Origin: Bradyrhizobium_A sp052115025
GTDB lineage: Bacteria; Pseudomonadota; Alphaproteobacteria; Rhizobiales; Xanthobacteraceae
Length of the DNA: 64,000 nt
Assembly: GCF_052115025.1 (NCBI RefSeq)
Contig: NZ_JBFRFW010000020.1
Span: 61,217 to 125,216 of the forward strand
Direction of reading: 5' to 3'
The notes beneath the pieces were generated by a model, which ran no database searches, was not told where the DNA came from, and saw only the letters and a program-made list of their open reading frames with translations. The translations under genes and the position numbers were made by a program. Shown here piece after piece: positions 25,122-33,159 of this stretch; the stretch's first letter is position 1, and every line of letters begins with the position of its first letter.

Positions 25122-26003
25122 ATGAAATCAGCGTTTCTCCCCGATCGCGGGGTGATCAAGGTCAGCGGCGACGACGCACGCAGTTTCCTCAACAATCTCG
25201 TCACCTCGGACATCGATCAGGTGCGCCCAGGCGTCGCGCGCTTCGGAGCGTTGCTGACGCCGCAGGGCAAGATCGTGGCCGATTTCCTCATCACCGAGGC
25301 GCCCGCCGGTCATGGCGGCGGCTTCCTGCTCGACTGCCCGCTGCCGCTCGCGGATGCGCTCGCCACCAAGCTCGGCTTCTACAAGCTGCGCGCCAAGGTC
25401 ACGGTGGACAACCTCTCCGGCGGTCTCGGCGTGCTCGCGGTGTGGGACGGTGCGCCCGCGACACCGCCCGACCTCGCCTTCCCCGATCCGCGCCTCGAGG
25501 CGCTGGGCTGGCGCATCCTGGTGCCGCACGACCTCGCCGAGAAGGCGACGCAACTGATCGGCGCCGAATGGGTTGCGCCCGCCGCCTATGACGCGCACCG
25601 CATCGCCTGCGGCGTGCCGCGCGGCGGCGCCGACTTCGCCTATGGCGACGCCTTCCCGCACGAGACCAACATGGACCGCCTGCACGGCGTCGACTTCGAC
25701 AAGGGCTGCTACATCGGCCAGGAAGTCGTGTCGCGGATGCAGCACCGCGGCACGGCGCGCACCCGCACCGTGCGGCTCGTGCTCGACCAGGCCGCACCCG
25801 CGCCCGGCACCAGCATCACGGCCGGCGACAAGCCGGTCGGCACGCTGGGATCGGCCGCAGGGGGCAAGGCGCTGGCGCTGCTGCGCACGGACCGCGTGAG
25901 CGAAGCGCTCGACGCCGGCCTGTCGCTCACTGCCGACGGCGCCGAAGTCCGGATCGCCGTTCCCGAGGATATCCGCACGCCCACCAAGGCGGTGTCGGCA
26001 TGA
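25122..26003 (+). CDS. ygfZ: folate-binding protein YgfZ
   Basis: The 293-residue protein is a YgfZ/IBA57-type tetrahydrofolate-binding protein needed for the repair or assembly of certain Fe-S enzymes. The signature KGCYIGQE at residues 194-201, including the conserved cysteine, is intact, followed by VVSRMQHRGTARTR. The N-terminal DRGVIKVSGDDARSFLNNLV is the usual start. It overlaps the downstream tag gene by four bases (ATGA), so the two are an operon. Confidence 0.93.
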   Translation: MKSAFLPDRGVIKVSGDDARSFLNNLVTSDIDQVRPGVARFGALLTPQGKIVADFLITEAPAGHGGGFLLDCPLPLADALATKLGFYKLRAKVTVDNLSGGLGVLAVWDGAPATPPDLAFPDPRLEALGWRILVPHDLAEKATQLIGAEWVAPAAYDAHRIACGVPRGGADFAYGDAFPHETNMDRLHGVDFDKGCYIGQEVVSRMQHRGTARTRTVRLVLDQAAPAPGTSITAGDKPVGTLGSAAGGKALALLRTDRVSEALDAGLSLTADGAEVRIAVPEDIRTPTKAVSA

Positions 26004-26641
26004 GTGGCAAGCAGCACGCCGACGGCCTGATGCGCTGCACCTGGCCGGGCGAGGATCCGCTCTATGTCGCCTATCACGACGAGGAATGGGGCGTGCCGGA
26101 ATACGACGACCGCGCGCTGTTCGAGAAGCTGATTCTCGACGGCTTCCAGGCCGGCCTGTCGTGGATCACCATCCTGCGCAAGCGCGACAACTTCCGCAAC
26201 GCGTTCGACGGCTTCGACCCCTACAAGATCGCGCGCTATGACGCGAAGAAGGTCGAAGCGCTGATGAACGACGCCGGCATCGTGCGCAACCGCGCCAAGA
26301 TCGAGGGAACGGTCGCAGGCGCCAAGGCCTACATCAAGATCATGGAGGACGGTCCGGGCTTCGCCAAGCTGCTGTGGAGCTTCGTCGGTGACAAGCCGCT
26401 GGTGAACACCTTCAAGACCACCAAGAGCGTGCCGGCGTCGACGCCGGTCTCGGTTGCCATCTCCAAGGAGCTGGCGTCGCGCGGCTTCAAGTTCGTCGGC
26501 CCGACCATCGTCTACGCCTTCATGCAGGCCACCGGCATGGTCAACGACCATCTGGCGAGCTGCCATCGCCATGCCACCTGCGGCAAGGCCAAGCGCCCGA
26601 AGACGCTGAAGATCCCCCGCAAACCCGCCGCCCGCGCATGA
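26000..26641 (+). CDS. tag: DNA-3-methyladenine glycosylase I
   Basis: The 213-residue enzyme removes 3-methyladenine from alkylated DNA. Matching features are MRCTWPGEDPLYVAYHDEEW near the N terminus (zinc-binding cysteine and the conserved YHDEEWG), LFEKLILDGFQAGLSW, the WSFVGDKPLVN segment and the zinc-binding HRHATC near the C terminus. The ATG overlaps the ygfZ stop by four bases. It is a normal-length family member and cytoplasmic. Confidence 0.94.
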   Translation: MSGKQHADGLMRCTWPGEDPLYVAYHDEEWGVPEYDDRALFEKLILDGFQAGLSWITILRKRDNFRNAFDGFDPYKIARYDAKKVEALMNDAGIVRNRAKIEGTVAGAKAYIKIMEDGPGFAKLLWSFVGDKPLVNTFKTTKSVPASTPVSVAISKELASRGFKFVGPTIVYAFMQATGMVNDHLASCHRHATCGKAKRPKTLKIPRKPAARA

Positions 26642-26688
26642 CGGGCGACGGGATCGTGGCTGGTGCGCGCTGAAGCCCTTGCGCGTAC

Positions 26689-27141
26689 CTACTTCGCCTT
26701 GATGAGGCAGTTGAGGATCATGCTTGGCTGCACGGTCGACGACGTGACCTGGACGTTGTGGTTATGCTCCTTCGGCGTGTAATCGAACGCGTCCCCCGCT
26801 TCGAGATCCCCGGCGGAGCTCCCATGCATGCGCTGGGTGCTGGACGCCCCGCTGGTGGTCGCAGTCGCTAACGACGTCGCCTTGCCGACCGGCGTCGCAA
26901 GACCATGGTTGAGATCATCGGTGCCGCCAACCGCGACGGCGGTCCGCCCCCTCATATCGGGAACACGAAACGTCTTGTCCTCGGGCTCCCCGGCGCCATA
27001 CAGCGTGCTGATGGCCGCGAACAGTTTGGGAAAATCGCTCCGCAGATAGGGCTTGCCGTCGCAGGCCAGCCAGTTCGGTGGGGTGTGGATGCCGGCAGAA
27101 AAAACGATGGTTCCGATCAGATCGTCATCAATACTCATCAA
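26689..27141 (-). CDS. phage tail collar domain protein
   Basis: The 150-residue protein has the tail-collar fold seen at phage tail-fibre tips and in microcystin-dependent-like proteins. The first half carries LIGTIVFSAGIHTPPNWLACDG, then SDFPKLFAAISTLYGAG and TFRVPDMRGRTAVAVG, which is the diagnostic core. The second half is Ser/Thr-rich with HNHNVQV and a short conserved end LNCLIKAK. AAAAGGAG precedes the ATG. No other phage gene is near, so it is an isolated gene and not part of a prophage. Local base composition is more AT-rich than around it. Confidence 0.85.
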   Translation of the reverse strand: MMSIDDDLIGTIVFSAGIHTPPNWLACDGKPYLRSDFPKLFAAISTLYGAGEPEDKTFRVPDMRGRTAVAVGGTDDLNHGLATPVGKATSLATATTSGASSTQRMHGSSAGDLEAGDAFDYTPKEHNHNVQVTSSTVQPSMILNCLIKAK

Positions 27142-27268
27142 AAACTCCTTTTAAAATAAAGCGCACCCTAATCGATTGGGCGGCCTACCCTAGTCGAAGC
27201 CCCGCGCAGCCACCGCCAATCACAGCGCGCAAGAGCGGAACTTCTCTCGCAATTACTCCGGTCGCCGC

Positions 27269-27329
27269 TTGACGGCCTTCGTCATCGCCTCTATAGAACC
27301 TGAAGGTTATATAACCATATGGTTCTATA
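27269..27329 (+). promoter_or_regulatory. promoter and repeated ArsR operator
   Basis: TTGACG (27269-27274) and TATAGA (27292-27297) are spaced by 17 bases, a standard promoter. Four half-sites follow with an exact 8-base period: AACC (27297), GGTT (27305), AACC (27313), GGTT (27321). They create three overlapping palindromes, one of which is GGTTATATAACC, plus the outer pair TATAGAACC/GGTTCTATA. The block covers the -10 element and reaches within two bases of the ArsR start codon, so autorepression is likely. Confidence 0.8.
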
Positions 27330-27331
27330 AA

Positions 27332-27679
27332 ATGACCGACCGCCTCTCCGCGACCCTGTCCGCCCTTGCCGATCCCACCCGCCGGGCCATCCTGGCGCGG
27401 CTGGCGCTCGGCGAGACGACGGTCACGGAACTGGCCGAACCCTTCAAGATCAGCCAGCCCGCCATTTCCAAGCATCTCAAGGTGCTGGAGCGTGCCGGCC
27501 TGATCGCCCGCGGCCGCGAGGCACAGTGGCGCCCCTGCCGGCTCGAGGCCGGGCCGCTGCGCGAGGTCAACGACTGGCTGGCGCACTACCGCCGTTTCTG
27601 GGAGCAGAGCCTCGATCGCCTCGACGACTACCTGCGCGAGCTGCAGGCCAGGGAGGACGAAGGTGGACGCAAGACCTGA
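27332..27679 (+). CDS. ArsR family repressor heading the SRPBCC/VOC locus
   Basis: The 115-residue protein is an ArsR-type winged helix of the SdpR-like group. ALADPTRRAILARLALGETTV and the recognition helix FKISQPAISKHLKVLERAGL are textbook, and WRPCRLEAGPLREVNDWL leads into a C-terminal helix. No metal-binding cysteine pair is present. ArsR genes of this kind often precede AHSA1/SRPBCC genes, as here. The mRNA start predicted from the promoter leaves a leader of only about 28 bases, without a good ribosome binding site. The following SRPBCC gene overlaps it by 17 bases. Confidence 0.92.
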   Translation: MTDRLSATLSALADPTRRAILARLALGETTVTELAEPFKISQPAISKHLKVLERAGLIARGREAQWRPCRLEAGPLREVNDWLAHYRRFWEQSLDRLDDYLRELQAREDEGGRKT

Positions 27680-28184
27680 CAAGGCGCTTTCGAGCCGCGC
27701 GGGCGAACGCAGCGACTTCGCACTGACGCTGCCCTCGGAGCGCGAGATCCTGATCACCCGCAGCTTCGCCGCACCGCGCGAGCTGGTGTGGGCGGCGATG
27801 ACCGACGCCGCGCATGTGCGGCGCTGGTGGGGCTGCGCCGACTTCGAGACGATGGTGTGCGAGATCGACCTGCGTGTCGGCGGCCGCTTCCGCTTCGAGA
27901 TGCGCGGCGCCGACGGCACACGGCATCCGATCACCGGCGTCTATCGCGAGATCGTCCGCCCCGAGCGGCTGGTCCACACCCAGATCTACGACGTGCCAAT
28001 GCATGCCGACAAGGAAGCCATCGTCACCGTGACTTTCACGGAGGCAGGCGGCCGCACCCGCTATGCCTGCCTGATCACCCATGCCACCCGCGAAGACCGT
28101 GACGCCCATGTGGCGGGCGGCATCGAAGGTGGCGTGTCCGCGGCGCTCGACCGCATCGAGCAGTTGCTGCTCCCCCCGAACTGA
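27663..28184 (+). CDS. SRPBCC/AHSA1 domain protein 1
   Basis: The 173-residue protein is a START-like SRPBCC fold of the AHSA1/CalC group, which binds hydrophobic ligands in a cavity. Signature pieces are ITRSFAAPRELVWAAMTDAA, the VRRWWG turn, IDLRVGGRFRFEM and the C-terminal HVAGGIEGGVSAALDRIEQL helix. It starts at GTG with GGAGGACG upstream and overlaps the ArsR gene by 17 bases, so both proteins are made from one transcript. Functions in the family include ligand binding and detoxification; none can be assigned here. Confidence 0.88.
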   Translation: MDARPDKALSSRAGERSDFALTLPSEREILITRSFAAPRELVWAAMTDAAHVRRWWGCADFETMVCEIDLRVGGRFRFEMRGADGTRHPITGVYREIVRPERLVHTQIYDVPMHADKEAIVTVTFTEAGGRTRYACLITHATREDRDAHVAGGIEGGVSAALDRIEQLLLPPN

Positions 28185-28267
28185 CTGTTTTAAGGCCGCG
28201 GGCACCGTTCGCTCCCGCGACCGCTCAGCCTCGTCTCATCATCACCGCCCCTTCCATGGAGTTGACC

Positions 28268-28699
28268 ATGACTGCACCCGTTCAGGCCGTTACGCCTCAT
28301 CTCGTCATCCGCGGCGCGGCCGACGCCGTCGCGTTCTACAAGAAAGCGCTCGGCGCCACCGAAACAATGCGCGTGCCCGCCGAGGACGGCAAACGCCTGA
28401 TCCATGTCGAACTGTCGATCCTCGGCATGCGCATCTTCGTGGTCGACGACTTCAGCGACCTGCCCAACTGCCCCGGCGGCGACAAGATCGTCTCCCCGGC
28501 GAAGCTCGGCGGAACCTCGGTGGCGATCCATCTCGAGGTCCCCAATTGCGACGAGGCCGTCAAGCGTGCGGCCGACGCCGGCGGCACCGTCCTCACCGCG
28601 CCGTTCGACGCGTTCTGGGGCGCACGCTTCGGCCAGGTGATCGACCCGTTCGGCCATGCCTGGAGCTTTGCCCATATGCTGTCGGCACCGCCGCGCTGA
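28268..28699 (+). CDS. VOC family protein (glyoxalase/PhnB-like)
   Basis: The 143-residue protein has the vicinal oxygen chelate fold: HLVIRGAADAVAFYKKALGA at the start, HVELSILGMRIFVVDD in the middle and the final FDAFWGARFGQVIDPFGHAW. Members include glyoxalase I, fosfomycin and bleomycin resistance proteins and PhnB-like proteins of unknown role. The ATG at 28268 is preferred over that at 28256, because GGAG lies 8 bases before it. It is the third gene of the ArsR-led locus. Confidence 0.88.
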   Translation: MTAPVQAVTPHLVIRGAADAVAFYKKALGATETMRVPAEDGKRLIHVELSILGMRIFVVDDFSDLPNCPGGDKIVSPAKLGGTSVAIHLEVPNCDEAVKRAADAGGTVLTAPFDAFWGARFGQVIDPFGHAWSFAHMLSAPPR

Positions 28700-28735
28700 T
28701 CGCGACGACATCATCGCCGTCACAGGATCACGACC

Positions 28736-29254
28736 ATGTCCGTCAATCTCTCGCAAACGCCGCAGACCGGCGAGGATTTCACCATCAGCCGCACCTTCGA
28801 TGCGCCGCGCGCAGTGGTGTGGAGGGCCCGGGCCGAGGTCGAGCGGATGGTGCAGTGGTGGGGACCGGAGGGCTGCAAGCTGCATGTCGAGTCCCTCGAT
28901 TTCCGCCCCGGCGGCCTGTTCGTCTACGCCATGGACTTCGATCAGGGCGCGCGGATGTGGGGGCGGTTCGTCTATCACGACATCGTCGCACCTGAACGCC
29001 TGGTGTACACGCACGGCTTCTCCAACGCGCAAGGCCAAGCCGCGCGTTCGCCGTTCAGCGAGAACTGGCCGCTCGAGATCCACAACGTGCTGACGCTGAC
29101 CGAGCAGGACGGCCGCACCCGTCTCGATCTGCGCAGCCGCCCGATCGATCCGACCGACGCGGAGCGTGAGACGTTCAGGACCATGCGCGGCTCGATGACC
29201 GAGGGCTCCAACGGCATCTTCGATCGGCTCGCCGCCTATCTCGCTCACGACTGA
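28736..29254 (+). CDS. SRPBCC/AHSA1 domain protein 2
   Basis: The 172-residue protein shows the AHSA1 pattern ISRTFDAPRAVVWRARAEVE, VQWWGPEGC, LDFRPGGLFVYAM and RFVYHDIVAPERLVYTHGF, with a C-terminal helix containing SNGIFDRLAAYL. It is the second of five related domains in this locus, with AGGATC before the ATG. The WWGP and RPGG signatures are shared with the proteins at 30909 and (in part) 31385, which indicates a family expanded by duplication or assembled by gene gain. Confidence 0.88.
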   Translation: MSVNLSQTPQTGEDFTISRTFDAPRAVVWRARAEVERMVQWWGPEGCKLHVESLDFRPGGLFVYAMDFDQGARMWGRFVYHDIVAPERLVYTHGFSNAQGQAARSPFSENWPLEIHNVLTLTEQDGRTRLDLRSRPIDPTDAERETFRTMRGSMTEGSNGIFDRLAAYLAHD

Positions 29255-29320
29255 CAGCCGGCTGGAGCCTGGCAAGGCTCCGGCCATTCCCTTTCCTCGT
29301 CACCTTGCAAAGGCCTTACC

Positions 29321-29728
29321 ATGTCGACGATTGCGACGACCTCATCTCCATCCGGCGCGCTGCTGTGGACCGGCCGCGTGCTCTCCGGCCTTGTCATCGT
29401 GTTTCTGCTGTTCGACGCCACCATCAAGCTGATTCCGCTCGACGTGGTAACCGAGACCTCGCGCCAGCTCGGCATCCCGACCGATCTCAGCCGCACGCTC
29501 GGCGTGCTGACGCTGCTGTGCACCGTGCTCTATGCCATTCCGCTGACGTCGGTGCTCGGCGCAGTGCTGATGACCGGTTATCTCGGCGGCGCCATCTACG
29601 TCCATGTGCTCAATGGCAGCCCGCTGCTCACCCACACGCTGTTCGGCGTCTATCTCGGCGTCATGATGTGGAGCGGGCTCTACCTGCGCGACCCGCAACT
29701 CCGCCTGCTGTTCCCGATCCGACGCTGA
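29321..29728 (+). CDS. DoxX-like membrane protein
   Basis: The 135-residue protein has four membrane segments (residues about 15-35, 60-80, 82-102 and 105-122). The sequence LLWTGRVLSGLVIVFLLFDATIKL at the first helix and VLMTGYLGGAIYVHVLNG at the third are typical of the small DoxX-like/DUF4267-type membrane proteins that often accompany ArsR and SRPBCC genes. The biochemical role is not known; it could be redox- or quinone-linked. It sits between two SRPBCC genes on the same strand. Confidence 0.85.
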   Translation: MSTIATTSSPSGALLWTGRVLSGLVIVFLLFDATIKLIPLDVVTETSRQLGIPTDLSRTLGVLTLLCTVLYAIPLTSVLGAVLMTGYLGGAIYVHVLNGSPLLTHTLFGVYLGVMMWSGLYLRDPQLRLLFPIRR

Positions 29729-29754
29729 TCGCTTCACCCGCAAAGGTGCCTGTC

Positions 29755-30285
29755 ATGACCACCCTCGCCATCATCGCCACAACCGTCGCCGTCGTGCTCG
29801 TGCTATTCCTGATCTATGCCGCGACGCGGCCCAACACCTTCGCGATCAGCCGCACCGCCAGCATCCAGGCGCCACCGGATAAAATCCAGCCGCTGATCAA
29901 CGACTTCCATCAGTGGCCGCAATGGTCGCCCTACGAGGCCAAGGACCCCGGCATGCAGCGCACCTTCAGTGGCGCGGCGAGCGGCAAGGGCGCGATCTAC
30001 GCCTGGGACGGTGACAAGAATGTCGGCACCGGACGGATGGAAATCCTCGACGCCTCGCTGGCGAAAGTTGCGATCAAGCTCGATTTCATCAAGCCGTTCG
30101 AAGGCCACAACGTCGCCGAGTTCAGCTTCGAGCCGCGCGGCGAGACCACCACCGTGACCTGGGCGATGCACGGTCCGGTTCCCTATATCGGCAAGATCAT
30201 GCACCTGCTCATCAACATGGACCGCATGATCGGCCGGGATTTCGAGGCCGGCCTCGCCAACCTGAAAGCCGTCTGCGAGCGATAG
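29755..30285 (+). CDS. membrane-anchored SRPBCC (polyketide cyclase-like) protein 3
   Basis: The 176-residue protein begins with an N-terminal membrane segment (residues about 5-24), after which an SRPBCC domain follows, with ISRTASIQAPPDKIQPLINDF, WPQWSPYEAKDP and ending GLANLKAVCER. The anchor and the PW/YEAKDP turn set it apart from the other four SRPBCC proteins here; it resembles polyketide cyclase/dehydrase-type proteins. AAAGGTG precedes the ATG and the gap to the DoxX-like gene is 26 bases. Confidence 0.85.
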   Translation: MTTLAIIATTVAVVLVLFLIYAATRPNTFAISRTASIQAPPDKIQPLINDFHQWPQWSPYEAKDPGMQRTFSGAASGKGAIYAWDGDKNVGTGRMEILDASLAKVAIKLDFIKPFEGHNVAEFSFEPRGETTTVTWAMHGPVPYIGKIMHLLINMDRMIGRDFEAGLANLKAVCER

Positions 30286-30416
30286 CGAAGGACACAATGC
30301 CGTCACCAGCCCCGCGCAAGCTTGCGACGCCAATGCCGCAGGGACCGGCGCCGTCCCAGCGTTACGCCGTCGTGTTCTCGTTCTCCGGATTCAAGATCGT
30401 CCCCAAGGAGGATGCC

Positions 30417-30827
30417 ATGAACGTCACGCCCTATCTGTTCTTTCCCGGCAACTGCGAAGCCGCATTCAAGTTCTACGAGAAGGCGCTTGGCGCCAAGATC
30501 GAGATGATGATGCCGCACGCCGGCAGCCCGGCCGAGGGCCACGTGCCGCCGGACTGGGCCAACAAGGTGATGCATGCCCGCCTCAAGCTCGGTGATCGCT
30601 TCCTGATGGCCTCCGATGCCCCGCCGGGACGCCACCGGCAAATGCAGGGCTTCTCGGTGACGCTCGATGTCGATACCCCGGCCGAGGCCGAGCGGGTGTT
30701 CAAGGCGCTGTCCGAGAACGGCACGGTGACCATGCCGATCGAGAAGACCTTCTGGGCCGAACGCTTCGGCATGGTGACCGACCAGTTCGGCACGCCCTGG
30801 ATGATCAACTGCGAGAAGGCGGCCTGA
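30417..30827 (+). CDS. VOC family protein, PhnB-like
   Basis: The 136-residue protein starts MNVTPYLFFPGNCEAAFKFY, contains AKIEMMMPHAG and a long loop (SPAEGHVPPDWANKVMHARL) typical of PhnB/3-demethylubiquinone-methyltransferase-like VOC proteins, and ends with FWAERFGMVTDQFGTPWMIN. An excellent AAGGAGG site lies 5 bases before the ATG. A terminator follows directly, so this gene ends one transcript of the locus. No substrate is known. Confidence 0.9.
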   Translation: MNVTPYLFFPGNCEAAFKFYEKALGAKIEMMMPHAGSPAEGHVPPDWANKVMHARLKLGDRFLMASDAPPGRHRQMQGFSVTLDVDTPAEAERVFKALSENGTVTMPIEKTFWAERFGMVTDQFGTPWMINCEKAA

Positions 30828-30838
30828 CGTCGCTCTCC

Positions 30839-30870
30839 AGACGGCTGGCGCTCGTGCGCCAGCCGTCTTT
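30839..30870 (+). terminator. intrinsic terminator after PhnB-like gene
   Basis: A perfect 13-bp stem (30839-30851 with 30856-30868) and a TCGT tetraloop are followed by TTT. It lies 12 bases after the stop codon and splits the SRPBCC/VOC locus into two transcription units, or gives partial read-through. Confidence 0.85.
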
Positions 30871-30908
30871 GCCACTCCCCATTCCCATCCCCATCACGGA
30901 CCGTCCTC

Positions 30909-31388
30909 ATGACCATCGCTCCGGACATCAAATCATTGCACCACGACGAGCTGCTGATCATCCGCGTGTTCGATGCGCCGCGCGATCTCGTGTACCGGAT
31001 GTGGACCGAGGCTCGCCACGCGGTGAACTGGTGGGGACCGCGGCACCATCCCGCCGTCCACATGGAGATGGACGTTCGCCCCGGCGGCAAATGGCGCCAC
31101 TGCCTGCGCGGCGTCGACGACGGGCGCGAGCTGTGGCACCACGGCACCTTCCGCGAGGTGATGCCGCCGGAGAAGCTGGTGTTCACCCTCGCCTGGGAGG
31201 AGGACGGCGAGCGCGGCCAGGAGACGCTGGTCACCATCACCTTCACTGAGGACGGCGAGCGGACGAAAATGGTCTTTCATCACGCGCCGTTCCTGTCGGT
31301 CGGCGAACGCGACGGCCATACCGAAGGCTGGGGTAGCGCCTTCGATCGCCTCGCCGAGCATCTGGCCCGACGGGAGCGCGACCGATGA
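30909..31388 (+). CDS. SRPBCC/AHSA1 domain protein 4
   Basis: The 159-residue protein shows IIRVFDAPRDLVYRMWTEA, VNWWGPRHHP, DVRPGGKWRHCLRG and KLVFTLAWEED, followed by the end helix with GWGSAFDRLAEHL. It is closest in pattern to the AHSA1 proteins at 28736 and 31385. It is the first gene after the terminator and overlaps the next gene by four bases (ATGA). No promoter is obvious in the 38 bases between the terminator and its start. Confidence 0.88.
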   Translation: MTIAPDIKSLHHDELLIIRVFDAPRDLVYRMWTEARHAVNWWGPRHHPAVHMEMDVRPGGKWRHCLRGVDDGRELWHHGTFREVMPPEKLVFTLAWEEDGERGQETLVTITFTEDGERTKMVFHHAPFLSVGERDGHTEGWGSAFDRLAEHLARRERDR

Positions 31389-31858
31389 CCCCGTCGACCG
31401 GCCGCAACGACGTCGCCGAGGTAACGTTGAGCCGTTTTATCGCGGCGCCCCGCGCCCGCGTGTGGCGCGCCTGGACGGAAGCCGAACATCTGATGAAATG
31501 GTGGGGACCGAACGGCTTCACCACGCCGGTGTGCGCCATCGATGCCCAGCAAGGCGGCGCCCTGCACATTGTGATGCGTGGCCCCGACGGCGTTGAGTAT
31601 GCCATGCGGGGCACCTATAGCGACGTCGTCCCACCGTCGCGTCTTGGTTACACTTTCCAGGCATTCGACGCGGACGGCCGTGTCGCGCTCGACGGCCACA
31701 CATTGGTCACGTTCGCCGACGATCAAGGCGGAACCCAGCTCGTCATCCACAGTCGCGCGACCGCCCTTGTCGCCCACGCCCGCCACATGCTCGACGGCAT
31801 GGAGCCAGGCTGGACGCAGACCATCGATCGTCTCGCGCGGTTCATGACGGCGCCCTGA
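31385..31858 (+). CDS. SRPBCC/AHSA1 domain protein 5
   Basis: The 157-residue protein reads LSRFIAAPRARVWRAWTEAE, MKWWGPNGF, IDAQQGGALHIVMRG, with a divergent QQGG in place of the RPGG signature, and ends MEPGWTQTIDRLARFM. It overlaps the previous SRPBCC gene by four bases, so the two are co-translated. A Bcr/CflA-type exporter follows 41 bases later. The pair may bind and hand over a hydrophobic compound, but that is speculation. Confidence 0.88.
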   Translation: MTPSTGRNDVAEVTLSRFIAAPRARVWRAWTEAEHLMKWWGPNGFTTPVCAIDAQQGGALHIVMRGPDGVEYAMRGTYSDVVPPSRLGYTFQAFDADGRVALDGHTLVTFADDQGGTQLVIHSRATALVAHARHMLDGMEPGWTQTIDRLARFMTAP

Positions 31859-31899
31859 CCGGGCCGCTGGTCCACAAGGTCTCACTGGAAGTCCGTTTC

Positions 31900-33105
31900 A
31901 TGTTTTCGTCCTACACCAAGAACGCCGTCGTGCTCGGCCTGTTGTCATGCGTCGGGCCGTTCGCCATCGACATGTACCTGCCGGCGCTGCCGACCATCGC
32001 CGCCGACCTGCATGCCTCGACCGCTGCGACGCAGATGACGCTGATGTCGTTCTTCATCGCCTTCGGCATCTGCCAGCTGGTCTACGGTCCGGTCTCGGAC
32101 ATGGCCGGCCGCAAGCCGCCGCTCTATGTCGGCCTCGTCCTGTTCGTGATCGGCTCGATCGGCTGCGCGTTCGCGCCCGACGTCGGCTGGCTCATCGCCT
32201 TCCGCTTCGTGCAGGGCATCGGCGCCGCGTCGGTGATGGTGATCCCGCGCGCCGTGATCCGCGACCTCCACACCGGCATCGAGGCGACCAAGCTGATGGC
32301 GCTCGTGATGCTGGTGATCAGCGTGTCGCCAATCCTCGCGCCGCTCGGTGGCAGCGCCCTGATCGTCACCTTCGGCTGGCGCACGGTGTTCTGGGCGGCG
32401 TCGATCGCGGCCGTCGTGGCGTTCGTGCTGACTGCGCTGGCCCTGCCGGAAACCCGCCCCGCCAGCGAACGGGTCGAGGTCGGCGTGCGCAGTGTGCTCG
32501 GCAGCTTCGGCTACCTGATGCGCCACTTGAATTTCCTCGGCCTGACCTTCATCGGCGGCTTCGGCATGGCCAGCTTCTTCACCTTCCTCGCCGGTTCGTC
32601 GTTCGTCTACATCGAGCATTATGGTCTGACTCCGACCGGCTTCAGCCTGGCGTTCTCGGTCAACGCCATCGGCTTCATCGGTGCGTCGCAGTTCGCCGCC
32701 CAGCTCGGCCAGCGCTTCGGCATGGGTCGCGTGGTGATCGCCGCGACCTCGGCCTACGCCCTGTTCACCACGGCGCTGCTCGGCCTCAATCTCGGCGGCG
32801 TCGACAGCTTGCCGGTGATGATGGCTTTGCTGTTCCTCGGCTTCGCCGCCATGGGCCTCGTCATCCCCGCCACCATGGTGCTGGCGCTGGAGGAGCATGG
32901 CCCGATCGCCGGCATGGCGTCGGCACTCGGCGGCACGCTGCAGATGGTGGCCGGCGGGATCATGATCGTAATCCTCTCCCAGGTGTTCGACGGTACGCCC
33001 CGCCCGATGATCGCCATCATCGCGCTGTGCGCCATCGCCGCACTGGTGCTGAGCATCGTCACGCTGCGGCGCAGCGCGATCTTCGAACCGCAGCCGGCCG
33101 AATAA
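31900..33105 (+). CDS. Bcr/CflA family MFS drug exporter
   Basis: The 401-residue protein has 12 membrane helices and the DHA1 Bcr/CflA signature: CVGPFAIDMYLPALPTIAAD, motif A as GPVSDMAGRKPPLYVGL, motif D RFVQGIGAASVMVIPRAVIR. Members export bicyclomycin, sulfonamides, chloramphenicol or peptides. GGAAG precedes the ATG. It closes the SRPBCC/VOC run; a bidirectional terminator follows, shared with a convergent membrane-protein gene. The pairing with ligand-binding SRPBCC proteins suggests a resistance function, by inference. Confidence 0.92.
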   Translation: MFSSYTKNAVVLGLLSCVGPFAIDMYLPALPTIAADLHASTAATQMTLMSFFIAFGICQLVYGPVSDMAGRKPPLYVGLVLFVIGSIGCAFAPDVGWLIAFRFVQGIGAASVMVIPRAVIRDLHTGIEATKLMALVMLVISVSPILAPLGGSALIVTFGWRTVFWAASIAAVVAFVLTALALPETRPASERVEVGVRSVLGSFGYLMRHLNFLGLTFIGGFGMASFFTFLAGSSFVYIEHYGLTPTGFSLAFSVNAIGFIGASQFAAQLGQRFGMGRVVIAATSAYALFTTALLGLNLGGVDSLPVMMALLFLGFAAMGLVIPATMVLALEEHGPIAGMASALGGTLQMVAGGIMIVILSQVFDGTPRPMIAIIALCAIAALVLSIVTLRRSAIFEPQPAE

Positions 33106-33130
33106 CGACCGATTCCCTGAGCAGATCAGC

Positions 33131-33155
33131 AAGCGCCGGTCCCGTACCGGCGCTT
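33131..33155. terminator. bidirectional terminator
   Basis: AAGCGCCGGT and ACCGGCGCTT form a perfect 10-bp stem with loop CCCGT, 25 bases after the MFS stop codon and 4 bases before the convergent gene's stop codon. A GGTTT tail follows on the plus strand and an A-rich flank on the other side is absent. Confidence 0.8.
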
Positions 33156-33159
33156 GGTT

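Noticed and set aside
26689..27141. prophage remnant around the tail-collar gene
   Set aside because: Neighbours are a DNA glycosylase and an ArsR gene; no other phage-like gene lies within several kilobases.
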